Source: Chaetoderma sp. LZ-2023a (lineage: Eukaryota; Mollusca; Caudofoveata; Chaetodermatida; Chaetodermatidae). From it: DNA of 64,000 nucleotides. How positions within the stretch are numbered: position 1 is the stretch's first letter; every line of letters begins with the position of its first letter. The position numbers and the translations under genes are program-made. The notes beneath the pieces were generated by a model, which was not told the DNA's origin, did no database searches, and saw nothing but the letters and a program-made list of their open reading frames with translations. Positions 1 to 8,679 of this stretch are shown here, one piece after another. The stretch spans positions 107,717,387 through 107,781,386 of the forward strand of contig CM067370.1 of assembly GCA_034401795.1 (NCBI GenBank), given 5' to 3'.

Positions 1-249
1 AGAAAGTGTGACAAGGGAGATAACTCTAACCAATAAAGAACAAAAAAGGCAGGATCAAAATTAGACAAGGATCCAGAATGGTAATCAACCAATCACATAT
101 CTCCGCTACAATCTCAAGGAAAATAAATCCAACATGACTTTAGATTGGTGAAAGTCACTAAAGTTGTAAATGATAAGATAAGATAAAACACATTTAGCCC
201 ATATCAAACGGCTAAATATTAGATTTGATATAAATAAGGTGGGTGTATA
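1..249. other. no feature seen
   Basis: AT-rich sequence at the left edge of the window. I find no open frame, splice-bounded exon or recognisable repeat before the MITE that starts at 250. Confidence 0.5.
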
Positions 250-633
250 CAGAATTTGTACTGGTCATAGAAATTCTGGAACGTCCTGAAATTTGAAAAT
301 TTAAATTCCAGACTTGGAAAATCAGTGTTTTTATCATAGGTCATGGAAAAGTCATGGGAAATGTTAATCATGCAAAATAAAAGAATATATGACGTCACCT
401 CTATACAATAAAATTATGGCATATTCAGCTAATCAAACAAGGCTTTGAGTGGTTGTTACAAGACGCACTATTCAGACATTTTGCAGAATAAAGTCAAATC
501 GCAATTTATGTAGCTATGTCATAAACACAAATCTCCTAGATATTAATTCTTAGGTCATGGAATTTCCTCATTTTGGTCACAAAGTCATGGATAAGTCATG
601 GAATAGCAAACACAAATAGGCGTATGAATCCTG
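250..633 (-). mobile_element. CAGGG-ended MITE, reverse copy
   Basis: About 384 bp that matches the reverse complement of the element at 22495-22865 along its whole length. Shared stretches include GTCATAAACACAAATCTCC and the repeated word GTCATGGAA. It is flanked by the direct repeat TGTATA at 244-249 and 634-639, which I read as a 6-bp target duplication. Ends are CAGAATTTGTACTGG on the left and GTATGAATCCTG on the right, more decayed than in the second copy. There is no coding capacity, so it is non-autonomous and the superfamily is unknown. Confidence 0.75.
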
Positions 634-799
634 TGTATATTTTGTAAGACATTATTGTGAAAGGTGTTGCAGTCCTAGACATGAATAACTTACAGTAACA
701 TTGCTTCCAAGATTAACACTATTTATCGCATGACTAGTGAATTGGATTTTGGAGTCTTAAATTTCAGTTGTCAATATTTCGAAAGCAATACAGGAAAGC

Positions 800-885
800 T
801 GTTGAATATTTTAGAAACTAATTTGACTGAAACCTGTTGCTGCCACCATTCACGATTCCAGTCAAATTAGTATCAAAATATTTAA
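800..885. repeat. palindromic core module
   Basis: Left arm TTGAATATTTTAGAAACTAA is followed by a GTTGCTGCC stretch and then by the complementary arm ending in CAAAATATTTAAC. This is the same hairpin module found about twenty times in the window (best copy 63628-63717). No element ends were identified around this copy. Confidence 0.7.
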
Positions 886-1226
886 CTGATTTTTTAACAC
901 AATTAAGTGTGCCATATCTGATCTGTATATGTAATAGGATTAAGGCTACATTTGTCCCGAGTGCTATCTTTATCACATGTGTACAACATAGATGGGACGT
1001 ACCTGGCAGTACAAATGGTGTATCTACTGGCATATATCTGTTGTATTTCATCTTTATATCCGATGGCCTCTGGTACATATCTTGATGTTCAGATTTCAAA
1101 CCACTGGAATGTGTCAGAACAGATAAATGCATGTTATTGATTAAAACAATAAAATATGAATCACATTTAATCATGCTGTAAATTCACTGATTGTTCCATT
1201 ATACCAGGTCTTTATTATCACTTTAA

Positions 1227-1446
1227 CCCCTTAATGGCCAAATTTGGTCAAGAAAATCTAGATTTGCTCATTGAATATCGATTTGCAGGTCAAGAGAGGA
1301 CTATTTTTGAAAATTTGTCACTGGAATGACTGGCTCGGTTATTGAGCCAGTCATTCCAGTGGTAAAATTTCAAAAATAGTCTTAAATTGGCCTGCAAATG
1401 GACATTCCTCAAGAGGCCCATCTTGGCTGGCTTGGCCAATAAAGGG
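1227..1446. mobile_element. TTAA-flanked palindromic MITE (CCCTTT type)
   Basis: Starts directly after TTAA (1223-1226) and ends before CTAA (1447-1450), a one-base decayed copy of the same target. Left end CCCCTTAATGGCCAA, right end complement CCCTTTATTGGCCAA. Between them is a near-perfect inverted repeat of about 58 bp per arm, centred near 1340 on GACTGGCTCGGTTATTGAGCCAGTC. A TTAA target with CCC ends is characteristic of piggyBac-like elements. There is no transposase, so this would be a non-autonomous derivative. Confidence 0.75.
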
Positions 1447-1608
1447 CTAATGGTCAAGCCAGCCAACACTGGCCTGTGAAGTTTTAAGTGCTCTTGAGAA
1501 ATCTCCTTTTTGCAAGACAAGAAAATACAATTTTTTTTAATTTACCGCTGGCATGGGAAACAATTTTGGGTCTCGGGATTATTTAATACTGGGAACTCAT
1601 CAGAAACC

Positions 1609-1614
1609 TTTATT
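1609..1614 (-). promoter_or_regulatory. possible polyadenylation signal of gene B
   Basis: AATAAA on the minus strand about 150 bp downstream of the gene B stop codon. Position and hexamer fit a poly(A) signal, but in AT-rich DNA the hexamer is common, so this is weak evidence. Confidence 0.35.
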
Positions 1615-1762
1615 TCATCATTGTTCTACACATTTTATCAACAACAATGGACACATTTTTTCTCCATCACATCTGTCAAAACATGCATACCCTGTAGAAA
1701 TGATTCCCATACATGTTCTGTGAAATCTACATGCATATAAGTCAGGTGATCGATATAAACTG

Positions 1763-1883
1763 TTACCTATGAGGAACAGGAACAAGTGCCTTTGGCGGTC
1801 TGGGTACTTTGGTAGCAGTTTTGAACCAGGTAGGATCCCTCATAGGTAACCTCTCCCTTGGAACAGTTTCTTTCGGAACAGGG
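1763..1883 (-). CDS. gene B, last coding exon
   Basis: Minus-strand exon entered at the acceptor TTTGTTTTTCAG and ending at TAA (1765-1763). The preceding exon (2599-2379) leaves two bases, and with the first C here they make an Asn codon. The frame then runs 39 residues, from PVPKETVPRERLPMRDPTWF to ALVPVPHR, before the stop. The translation is rich in Pro, Arg and Lys and has no recognisable domain. The stop codon overlaps a donor-like AG/GTAACA, so an alternative longer 3' end is possible but not required. I do not recognise the family. The style (short, aromatic and proline-rich, no domain) recalls small axonemal or sperm microtubule inner proteins, which is only a weak impression. Confidence 0.75.
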
Positions 1884-2159
1884 CTGAAAAACAAATTCAA
1901 AAATTATGTGTACAATATATTATTATACTGGTGAGTAAGTCAGCACACACTAGTTAGTACTCTTTGTAATTAACTATCCTTGATGCGACGATAATAACCA
2001 TTCATAGGTGCTCAAGGCAGGGTGACATGGCTCAAGCATTCTAAAACCTCCATCAATATATAAGACTTTGTCAGGGTTTAACAGATAACAATAAATGCAC
2101 TTGTTTCCAAATTATTTGTATTTAAAAAATTAAAAACTACCAATGTATTACCGACCAAA

Positions 2160-2290
2160 ACTGGCCTCTGCTATGGTCTTGTGGAATGATAAACGAGCCA
2201 GTCATTCCAGTGATAAATGTTCAAAGATGGTATTCTCTTCGCCTGTAAATTGACATTCAATAGGAAAATATTAAATTTTTTAAAACAAAT
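2160..2290. repeat. degenerate piece of the TTAA/CCCTTT MITE
   Basis: Carries GAGCCAGTCATTCCAGTG followed by AAATGTTCAAAGATGGT and CCTGTAAATTGACATT, the right arm of the palindrome seen intact at 1284-1399. The left arm and both ends are not recognisable. Confidence 0.5.
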
Positions 2291-2378
2291 TTAACCAATA
2301 GATGGTTGAAGGATTAATCCAAATAGAGAATGCCAGTAACAGAACAATTCTATTTAGCAACAGTTCCAGCGTACTTAC

Positions 2379-2599
2379 TTATGTTTGCCTCCGTGTCCCC
2401 AGGCCTTAGGATACTCCTCACACTCCCAATAAGTGGCGACGTTTTTCCGTGGATATCCGCGCTGCTCTTGTGCTGGAAAATAACGATGCTCTTTTTGTGT
2501 CGTACTGAGATACGGATCTAGCAGTTTCAAAACACCTTTGTCTTTAACGTACCATGGCAGACCTTGCAGCTTGGGGTTCTGTGTGCTTGCTTGCCCATA
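2379..2599 (-). CDS. gene B, third visible coding exon
   Basis: Minus-strand exon of 221 bp, 73 codons plus two bases. The acceptor is TTTGTGCTTACAG, and the donor is the perfect consensus GTAAGT (2378-2373). It enters in phase 0 after the exon at 10717-10550. The translation includes YGQASTQNPKLQGLPWYVKD, PYLSTTQKEHRYFPAQEQRG and NVATYWECEEYPKAWGHGGK. Many Tyr, Trp, His and Lys residues and no hydrophobic segment suggest a soluble, structural type of protein. The intron before it holds the 7.1 kb DIRS element. The family is unrecognised. Confidence 0.85.
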
Positions 2600-2723
2600 C
2601 TGTAAGCACAAAGGAATGATTGTGAAATGCTCAGTACAGGAATTACAGACCAATCAAACATACTCGAAAGACCTCCAAAATAGATTGCAGGAAATGTCAA
2701 TTTCCCTTTCTCCGAGATCTAAC

Positions 2724-2879
2724 AATACTCACCATTCTGTTACTTCTGATATACAGCTGGCCCTGACAGCGGCTCTAGGATTATAGACTTAGAAAGCTTT
2801 ACCGACTCCTGGGAACCGGGTACCCGGCTCCCCACTGCCGAGTACCCGTTTACCATAGAGCTCATATTGTTTGCATAGC
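2724..2879. repeat. DIRS left inverted terminal repeat
   Basis: About 155 bp, nearly identical to the reverse complement of 9634-9790. Both contain GAACCGGGTACCCGGCTCCC and AGAAAGCTTTACCGACTCC. Divergence begins near GAGCTCAT(A/TC)TTGTTTGCATAGC, with a one-base indel. In DIRS elements the outer tips of the two repeats differ, and that is seen here: the left tip continues through TTTCTCCGAGATCT, absent from the right. Confidence 0.92.
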
Positions 2880-2934
2880 CACCAAACAAGAGAAAACTAT
2901 GGCTTGCCTCCGTGGGGCTGGGAGGCTGGGTCCG

Positions 2935-3036
2935 TAACAGAATGGTGAGTATTGTTAGATCTCGGAGAAAGGGAAATTGACATTTCCTGCATTCTCCTTC
3001 GATCAATACTCACCATTCTGTTACTTCTGATATACA
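2935..3036. repeat. DIRS internal complementary region
   Basis: First half (2935-2991) is the reverse complement of the left tip 2686-2743, including TTAGATCTCGGAGAAAGGG. Second half (2992-3036) is the reverse complement of the right tip 9759-9803, including TTCTCCTTCGATCAATACTC. The two halves meet at CCTGCA/TTCTCC, so this region reads as a stored copy of the joined ends. That is the proposed template for circularisation in DIRS replication. Confidence 0.92.
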
Positions 3037-3536
3037 CCAGATTTGATCAGTAACCTGGTGGGAAGGGGCAAGCCATACATGCTAATTTTGCCCCTTGGAG
3101 AAAGATTTTAGACTTCAAACTTGACTAACGGAGACCTAAAAGGACCGTCAAGTTCACGGAACCGAATCACATTCGCGTCACAGCCCCCCCCCCCCTTTTT
3201 CCTCCTAAGAAAAGGGAGAGAACTAACGAACATGTATCTCGCCTGAAAACACCAATATGCCAAGAGGGTTAACTACTCCCTGCATATCGCTTGTATTAGC
3301 CTGGGAATGAGCATGAATATATAAGATGAATGAACATGATACATATACATAATACAAAAAACTCTCACTTGTTGAATTACCTTATGATAACAGGACTTCA
3401 GACGTACCGCCTACAACCATACACTGGTTCGGCCATCAGTGACACAATCTGGTTGACATCCTCTCGCTTGACCATGCCTGCTTTAGGTTCTTTTCTTACC
3501 AAAGTGAAAAAAGGGGAAAAGCAGTGTGGTCACTAA

Positions 3537-5465
3537 CTATCGTTTCAAAACAGCTAAAGCGAGTGGATTGGCTGAGTCTGACACATCCCTCATATAGTAA
3601 TCCGTAAATGAGGACTCACAGTGCCATTGTGCAACGGCCATGATGTCCTCTAACGGAACACCATTGTAAAGGGCGGTCGAGGCGGCTATTCCTCTAACAT
3701 CGTGTGCCCTTACGCCCTGCACCTGGTGCCCAGTCGCCATCTCATGAGTAGTCTGAATGCATTCGACCACCCAACGAGAGATAGTATCCATGGATGCGGC
3801 GCCATAAGGCTTTTTATGGCAGATCCACAGATGTCTATCGTTCGACCGTAACGAGTCAGTCCGTTTCTTGTACTTAGTCAAAGCACGGACCGGGCACCAG
3901 ACACTGGCATCACGATCAAACCTGGTTAACTTCGGTATAATGATCGGTTTGCCGGGATATCTCAAAGATTGGTTCTTTGACATAAATTCTGCTCTTGGCA
4001 GAAGACGCAGACCTTCTCCAGAAACAATAAATCGGTTCCTCTCTGCCGAAAGAGCATGGATCTCACTGCGCCTTCTAGCTGAGGAAGCTGCCAATAGAAA
4101 AACCGCCTTTAGAGTCAAATGCTTTAGACTAGCCGAACGCAACGGTTCGAATGGGTGCTTGGCCAGTACATTAAGCACTAAAGATAGACTCCAGGCTGGA
4201 ATGACTACCGGTTGTCTCGGGCGGAGATTGCTCATTCCCTTCAACATCACGTTTAACTGGGCCACCTCTGGACTATCCCTGTTGGCTAGACAAGGGATAA
4301 CTGATGCCAAAGCTGACTTGTATCCAGCAATTGTGACGGGAGCTAGTCCTGTAAAGAACAGCTCACAGAGAAAGTCTGCTATTTGCTGAATAGTGGATTG
4401 AAAGGTATCAATACCCTTTTCTTCACACCAGTCTGCAAATCTGTTAACCTTGTTGTTATATGACTTGAAGGTTGACCTCCTTCTCGCAGCCGCGATGAAA
4501 TCAGCAGCCTGTCGAGAAAAGCCTTCCGACGTGGAACGTTGTTTGACAACATCCACGCAGTCAATTTGAACATTTCGGGACGCTCGTGTAGGAAGCGTCC
4601 CTTGGCCTGGGAGATTATGTTCGGAATCTCGGGCAACTGCACAGGATTTTCCACCAGCAGATCTAGAAGATCCGTGAACCACGCCCTGCTCGGCCAATAC
4701 GGCGCTATTAGCAGGACCAGACACGGTTCCTCCCTGACCTTCACTAATACCTTCGGTAGAAGAATGGTGGGTGGATACGCGTAAGCGTGCATCCCTCTCC
4801 AGCTTATCGCCAGAGCGTCTGTATCGACGGCATTTGGATCTGGAATCGGCGAGACATATGTCATGATTTGAGCATTTTCCTTTGTGGCGAACAAGTCCAC
4901 GTTGGGTTTGCCCCAATGCTCGAAGATCCGTCGTAGAACTGGAGGGTTGAGGGACCATTCTGTTGGCAGGATTCTCTGTCTGCGAGACAAAGCATCCGCC
5001 AGAATGTTCAATCGGCCAGGAATATGAGCTGCTTTCAAAACAACCGAGTAATTCCTGCACCATTGAATCAAGTGCCACACCCTGATGCACAGGGTGGGCG
5101 ACCTGGTCCCTCCTTGGCGATTTATATATGATACTACTGTCGAATTGTCCGACCGTATCAATATCACCCTGCCCCTGATCATCGGAAGGAACTCTTCCAA
5201 CGCCAGTTCCACTGCCATCATTTCCAACAGATTGATATGCAGCTGACTCTCCGGGAGAGTCCATGTGCCCGAGACCTGGTGTTCTCCCAGGCAGGCACCC
5301 CACCCTTCCAGCGATGCATCCGTGTAAACAGACAGCTGGGGGTGGGGTAGGTGCAGCGAAACCCCTATTAGGAGATTCTGACGCTGTTTCCACCATAGAA
5401 GATGCGATATTATCGGCTCCAAAACTGGCACCAGTTTTGACAGGGGTTCTGTTCTCTGTTTCCAC
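3537..5465 (-). CDS. DIRS tyrosine recombinase
   Basis: The open frame is 642 codons, but the recognisable protein starts near residue 330, around ARRRSTFKSYNNKVNRFADW (about 4478). Upstream of that the frame is the out-of-phase reading of the RNase H and methyltransferase-like region, and it opens at GTG, not ATG. The core-binding part includes IADFLCELFFTGLAPVTIAG. The catalytic set is visible: Arg at about 464-466 in SSARRRSEIHAL, His588 and Arg591 in AHDVRG, the Trp/His pair in AQWHCESS, and the Tyr nucleophile at about 623-624 in FTDYYMRDV. Its true overlap with the RT frame is only about 100 bp. It is probably made by frameshift or internal initiation. Its job is to insert the circular cDNA. 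Confidence 0.93.
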   Translation of the reverse strand: METENRTPVKTGASFGADNIASSMVETASESPNRGFAAPTPPPAVCLHGCIAGRVGCLPGRTPGLGHMDSPGESAAYQSVGNDGSGTGVGRVPSDDQGQGDIDTVGQFDSSIIYKSPRRDQVAHPVHQGVALDSMVQELLGCFESSSYSWPIEHSGGCFVSQTENPANRMVPQPSSSTTDLRALGQTQRGLVRHKGKCSNHDICLADSRSKCRRYRRSGDKLERDARLRVSTHHSSTEGISEGQGGTVSGPANSAVLAEQGVVHGSSRSAGGKSCAVARDSEHNLPGQGTLPTRASRNVQIDCVDVVKQRSTSEGFSRQAADFIAAARRRSTFKSYNNKVNRFADWCEEKGIDTFQSTIQQIADFLCELFFTGLAPVTIAGYKSALASVIPCLANRDSPEVAQLNVMLKGMSNLRPRQPVVIPAWSLSLVLNVLAKHPFEPLRSASLKHLTLKAVFLLAASSARRRSEIHALSAERNRFIVSGEGLRLLPRAEFMSKNQSLRYPGKPIIIPKLTRFDRDASVWCPVRALTKYKKRTDSLRSNDRHLWICHKKPYGAASMDTISRWVVECIQTTHEMATGHQVQGVRAHDVRGIAASTALYNGVPLEDIMAVAQWHCESSFTDYYMRDVSDSANPLALAVLKR

Positions 5466-6424
5466 AGAGACATCAGATACAACTGGATAGGTCTTCGCAT
5501 TAGAGCAGCGTACGGGATAACCTGCTCCATGGAGACCATCATGCCCAGCATCTGAAGGAACCGCCTTGCCTGAATGTGGTTTCCCACTCGAAAACTCCCG
5601 AGGATGGCTAACAGAGACACCACTCTGGGCTCTGACGGGTAAACCCTGCCCTCCTCGAGGTCGAATCGCATCCCCAAATAAACGAAATGTTGAGTGGGTG
5701 TCAACTCAGATTTCTCCTCGTTGACTATCCAGCCTAGATCTGAAAGTAACTTCAGAGTCAGATCAGTATCCACGTTCAACCTGGCTGCCGAGTCTGCCTT
5801 GAGCAGCCAGTCGTCTATGTAGGTGTGTAGCGCCACATTCTCTTTTCTGAGAAACGCTGTCACCGCAAGGACCACTCTTGTGAAAACCCTCGGAGCTGTC
5901 GACAGGCCAAACGGGAGAACTGTAAACTCCCATACTTGATTCTGAAACGCAAATCTCAGAAACCTGTGCCAACTCCGATTGATCGGAATGTGGAAATATG
6001 CATCTTTCAGATCGATCGATACACACCACATTCCTTTCCTCAATCCCGCCATTACCGACCTCGGTGTTTCCATCTGGAACCGAGGCGTATGGATAAACCA
6101 ATTTAATGGCCTGAGATTGAGTATGGGTCTCCATCCCCCCATGCTCTTGGGGACAAGGAACATGTTTGAATAGAAGCCTGGAGTGTTCCGGTTTGCTGGT
6201 TTTATTGCTCCCTTCAGAAGCAAACCCGACACTTCCTTTTGAACGGCTTCTAACTTGTCTGGCTCCCTTGGTACGGGTGTCCAGACTGGTGCCAAAGACA
6301 GATTTTGTGGCGGAAAGTCCCACCACTCCGGCATGTAACCCTGGGATAACCATCCCAGGACCAGACTGTCTGACGTCACACCTCGCCAAGCCTCGACAAA
6401 ACGCATGAGCCTTCCACCCACCAT
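4379..6424 (-). CDS. DIRS reverse transcriptase / RNase H / methyltransferase-like polyprotein
   Basis: 681 codons from ATG. RT motifs are SIDLKDAYFHIP (136-147, catalytic Asp138), LPFGLSTAPRVF (170-181) and YIDDWLL (202-208), the DIRS form of the active site. RNase H spans about 366-480, with Asp369 in VYTDASLEGWG, Glu401, Asp426 in IRSDNSTV and Asp477 in ILADALSR. Residues about 506-600 (NVDLFATKEN, AYAYPPTILLPK, LLIAPYWPSRAW) match the adenine-methyltransferase-like segment known from DIRS elements. The frame is open upstream of the ATG, back to a TAA just before a 14-G tract, so the start is uncertain. The product would copy element RNA into cDNA. Confidence 0.94.
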   Translation of the reverse strand: MVGGRLMRFVEAWRGVTSDSLVLGWLSQGYMPEWWDFPPQNLSLAPVWTPVPREPDKLEAVQKEVSGLLLKGAIKPANRNTPGFYSNMFLVPKSMGGWRPILNLRPLNWFIHTPRFQMETPRSVMAGLRKGMWCVSIDLKDAYFHIPINRSWHRFLRFAFQNQVWEFTVLPFGLSTAPRVFTRVVLAVTAFLRKENVALHTYIDDWLLKADSAARLNVDTDLTLKLLSDLGWIVNEEKSELTPTQHFVYLGMRFDLEEGRVYPSEPRVVSLLAILGSFRVGNHIQARRFLQMLGMMVSMEQVIPYAALMRRPIQLYLMSLWKQRTEPLSKLVPVLEPIISHLLWWKQRQNLLIGVSLHLPHPQLSVYTDASLEGWGACLGEHQVSGTWTLPESQLHINLLEMMAVELALEEFLPMIRGRVILIRSDNSTVVSYINRQGGTRSPTLCIRVWHLIQWCRNYSVVLKAAHIPGRLNILADALSRRQRILPTEWSLNPPVLRRIFEHWGKPNVDLFATKENAQIMTYVSPIPDPNAVDTDALAISWRGMHAYAYPPTILLPKVLVKVREEPCLVLLIAPYWPSRAWFTDLLDLLVENPVQLPEIPNIISQAKGRFLHERPEMFKLTAWMLSNNVPRRKAFLDRLLISSRLREGGQPSSHITTRLTDLQTGVKKRVLIPFNPLFSK

Positions 6425-6466
6425 AGACGCCTCGACATCTAACGGGGTTGTCCGGCTCGCAGTCCG

Positions 6467-6480
6467 CCCCCCCCCCCCCC
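6467..6480 (-). repeat. C14 (G14 on the coding strand) tract between gag and RT
   Basis: A run of 14 identical bases at the 5' edge of the RT frame. Upstream of it a different frame is open from 6692, inside the end of gag. With 14 G the two frames are out of phase; with 13 they would be in phase. Tract length therefore decides whether RT is joined to an upstream frame. Confidence 0.8.
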
Positions 6481-6597
6481 TTTCTTAACGAGAGAGAGTG
6501 AGAACCATTTCGTTCTAGGCACGACGGGTATAACTGGCACCGCTGTTCCTGTCGCACAGGTGCGGTCCAGGCGGATATGAAGGGAGCTTGCGTACCC

Positions 6598-8679
6598 TCA
6601 GGTACGCTTCGGCCCCTTCTGTCCGCCCTTTGAGGCCTTACCCGTACCCTTCCCCTTGCCCTTACCACCTCTAGGGCGGTCCGGAGCAACATTGGGGAGG
6701 GTAGGCGCCTCTACAGCCTTCCTGGGTTTCTTCGCCGGCGGCGGCTCCGAAAACCCAGCCGAAACAGACGTCGCAATAGGCCTGGCTTTCGCCTTGCCCT
6801 TATGCTTTTTCTGTTTCTTTGAAGGCTGTGCTGTTAGCGGCTTACCCACAGCCCCTAGTGCGTGCGCTTGCCGCACTAGCTCTAGCTGTAGATTTACCGC
6901 TAACTGATTCTGCGCAATACTGGCGGTGTCCTCTAAGATGGCCCGCGCTTGGCCACCAAAGATGCTAGGCCCTGTCAGGGGCATCCCAAGAAGACGCTCC
7001 TTAACTGCCGTAGCCGGACGCATATGGTCAATGACCATTTGCCTCCTGGACTTCGTCACACGCGCTTGCACCCTTGCCAATGCGTCCATTGACAGCACCA
7101 AGCCGTCATTAACGCACGATAGCGCCACAGGTGGCACAGGGTGGCCTGCCCCCGCTTCAGCCCACACCGACTGAAGTAGATGATAGGAGTGATTGACAGC
7201 GCTCATGGCTGCCCTCACACCCTCATCGCATAGGGCCAGGACTTCTTCCTGGTGTACCTGGGCCTTATCCACTAGTGCCGGACCGGGACCACCCGAACCG
7301 GCACTCTGGACGCCCAGTACCCATCGGTCATCCTCCGTGACCGACGGGACTACACCATACCTGTCGTATTCACCCCGCGGAATACGGCACCTTGCCCGCA
7401 CCTCCCTGGAGGCCGCAGGGAGCTGACCCTTGGTCATTAGTTGTTTACTGTAAATAGCATCCAACAAATCAATGAACCATGGATCCAGTCCCACTGACTG
7501 GATCCGGGCCGCGGGCAAAATCCCCGTCCTAATCGACGCAACCGACGGACGGGGCGCATCTTCATCGGCCGTGGCCGAAACCACAGACGGGTCAACTCTG
7601 GCTAGCCACGCCAGAGCATCAGACCAGTCTAACTCCGAAGAAGATACCCCCGCAAACACGTCACCCGTTGACATGCTTACGGGTCTGCCAGCCATGGCCT
7701 CCCGGCCAGGAGCCACGGCTGACACGCCAGGCACTCCGCTACCACATGGTTCCGCCGCCACCCCATGAAACACTCCGGTCCATGGGGTAGGTCCGCACGG
7801 AAAACCGTACGGACCCGTAACCGTCGCGGAACCATAGCCGGCCACGGGCGCCAACGGCACCCCATGTCCGGCTGCCGGACCAGGCGAGATAGGTGAGTAC
7901 CACGCCTGGCCCGGCACACCGGTTCCCCTGACGGCTGGTGACAAACCAAGCCGCGCGGAACCGGTGCACGGTAACGGATTGGCCTCAGCCGCAGGCGGAG
8001 CCGCTGACCTGGCTTGCGCCAAACCAGACAAATGGAGGCCGGTTCCGTCCAGGACGGAATCAACCTCCATATTCTCCACCTGCGGCTTCACGGGCCGCAG
8101 CAACCTCTCCTCCTCGGCCTCATCGTCTTCAGACTCCGAAGAGCCGTCACTAGACGAATAAACCGTGGAGCCGTGCTGGCGGACGGCTCCCACACCTGAC
8201 GGACTGGCCACCGCTACTGGACCACCCGGAGGTGGCCGCAGAGAGACAGAACCCGTCTGGCTGAAGCCAGACGGACCCGCCAGGGGGCCGTACGAGACGG
8301 CCCCCTCGGTAACCAGTCCAGAATCCTGTCCGAAGACAGGATCCGTACCAGGCATGGGGAGAAACTGCCCCCCAACCTTTGGTAGCAGGGACGACACCAG
8401 CGTGGGCAGAACGCTATGCAGAAAACCCTGCATAGCCGGACCAAACCACGCCGGCGGTGCCATCTCCGCCACCTCCAGCTGGGGACGTGGAGCACCCCCA
8501 CCGGCCGAACCGGGCGCTCCACGATTTCCTCTCGGACCGCCTGACCCCGCGTCAGACCCAGCCAAGTCCTTCTGGGCAAGGAACTTAACCATCGTTTCGA
8601 CGGACCACACTGCACAAACATTACACCTATGATCTATATTACACAGGGCACACCTAAAACAGACATGGTCCTTGAACAT
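6598..8679 (-). CDS. DIRS gag-like protein
   Basis: 693 codons starting at ATG 8679-8677, upstream of the RT frame as expected for DIRS ORF1. The N-terminus is Cys/His-rich, CFRCALCNIDHRCNVC at residues 7-22, suggesting zinc binding. In-frame codons before the ATG add PSCDDCHKFVRV, which would supply another Cys pair. A long Pro/Gly/Ser/Ala-rich middle with an acidic SESEDDEAEEE patch follows. A conserved-looking block runs from DPWFIDLLDAIYSKQLMTKG, and the lysine- and arginine-rich C-terminus (KKQKKHKGKAKARP, then KGGQKGPKRT) should bind nucleic acid. It is GC-rich compared with the host DNA around it. The presumed role is packaging element RNA. Sequence similarity to other gags cannot be judged by eye. 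Confidence 0.82.
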   Translation of the reverse strand: MFKDHVCFRCALCNIDHRCNVCAVWSVETMVKFLAQKDLAGSDAGSGGPRGNRGAPGSAGGGAPRPQLEVAEMAPPAWFGPAMQGFLHSVLPTLVSSLLPKVGGQFLPMPGTDPVFGQDSGLVTEGAVSYGPLAGPSGFSQTGSVSLRPPPGGPVAVASPSGVGAVRQHGSTVYSSSDGSSESEDDEAEEERLLRPVKPQVENMEVDSVLDGTGLHLSGLAQARSAAPPAAEANPLPCTGSARLGLSPAVRGTGVPGQAWYSPISPGPAAGHGVPLAPVAGYGSATVTGPYGFPCGPTPWTGVFHGVAAEPCGSGVPGVSAVAPGREAMAGRPVSMSTGDVFAGVSSSELDWSDALAWLARVDPSVVSATADEDAPRPSVASIRTGILPAARIQSVGLDPWFIDLLDAIYSKQLMTKGQLPAASREVRARCRIPRGEYDRYGVVPSVTEDDRWVLGVQSAGSGGPGPALVDKAQVHQEEVLALCDEGVRAAMSAVNHSYHLLQSVWAEAGAGHPVPPVALSCVNDGLVLSMDALARVQARVTKSRRQMVIDHMRPATAVKERLLGMPLTGPSIFGGQARAILEDTASIAQNQLAVNLQLELVRQAHALGAVGKPLTAQPSKKQKKHKGKAKARPIATSVSAGFSEPPPAKKPRKAVEAPTLPNVAPDRPRGGKGKGKGTGKASKGGQKGPKRT

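Noticed and set aside
5763..6692. 309-codon minus-strand frame overlapping the DIRS RT
   Set aside because: It lies out of phase over clear RT motifs and has no domain of its own. Only its first part (before the G14 tract) is discussed, as a possible upstream extension of RT.
8165..8632. 155-codon plus-strand frame opposite the gag frame
   Set aside because: Shadow of the GC-rich, Pro/Gly-rich gag on the other strand; no independent evidence.
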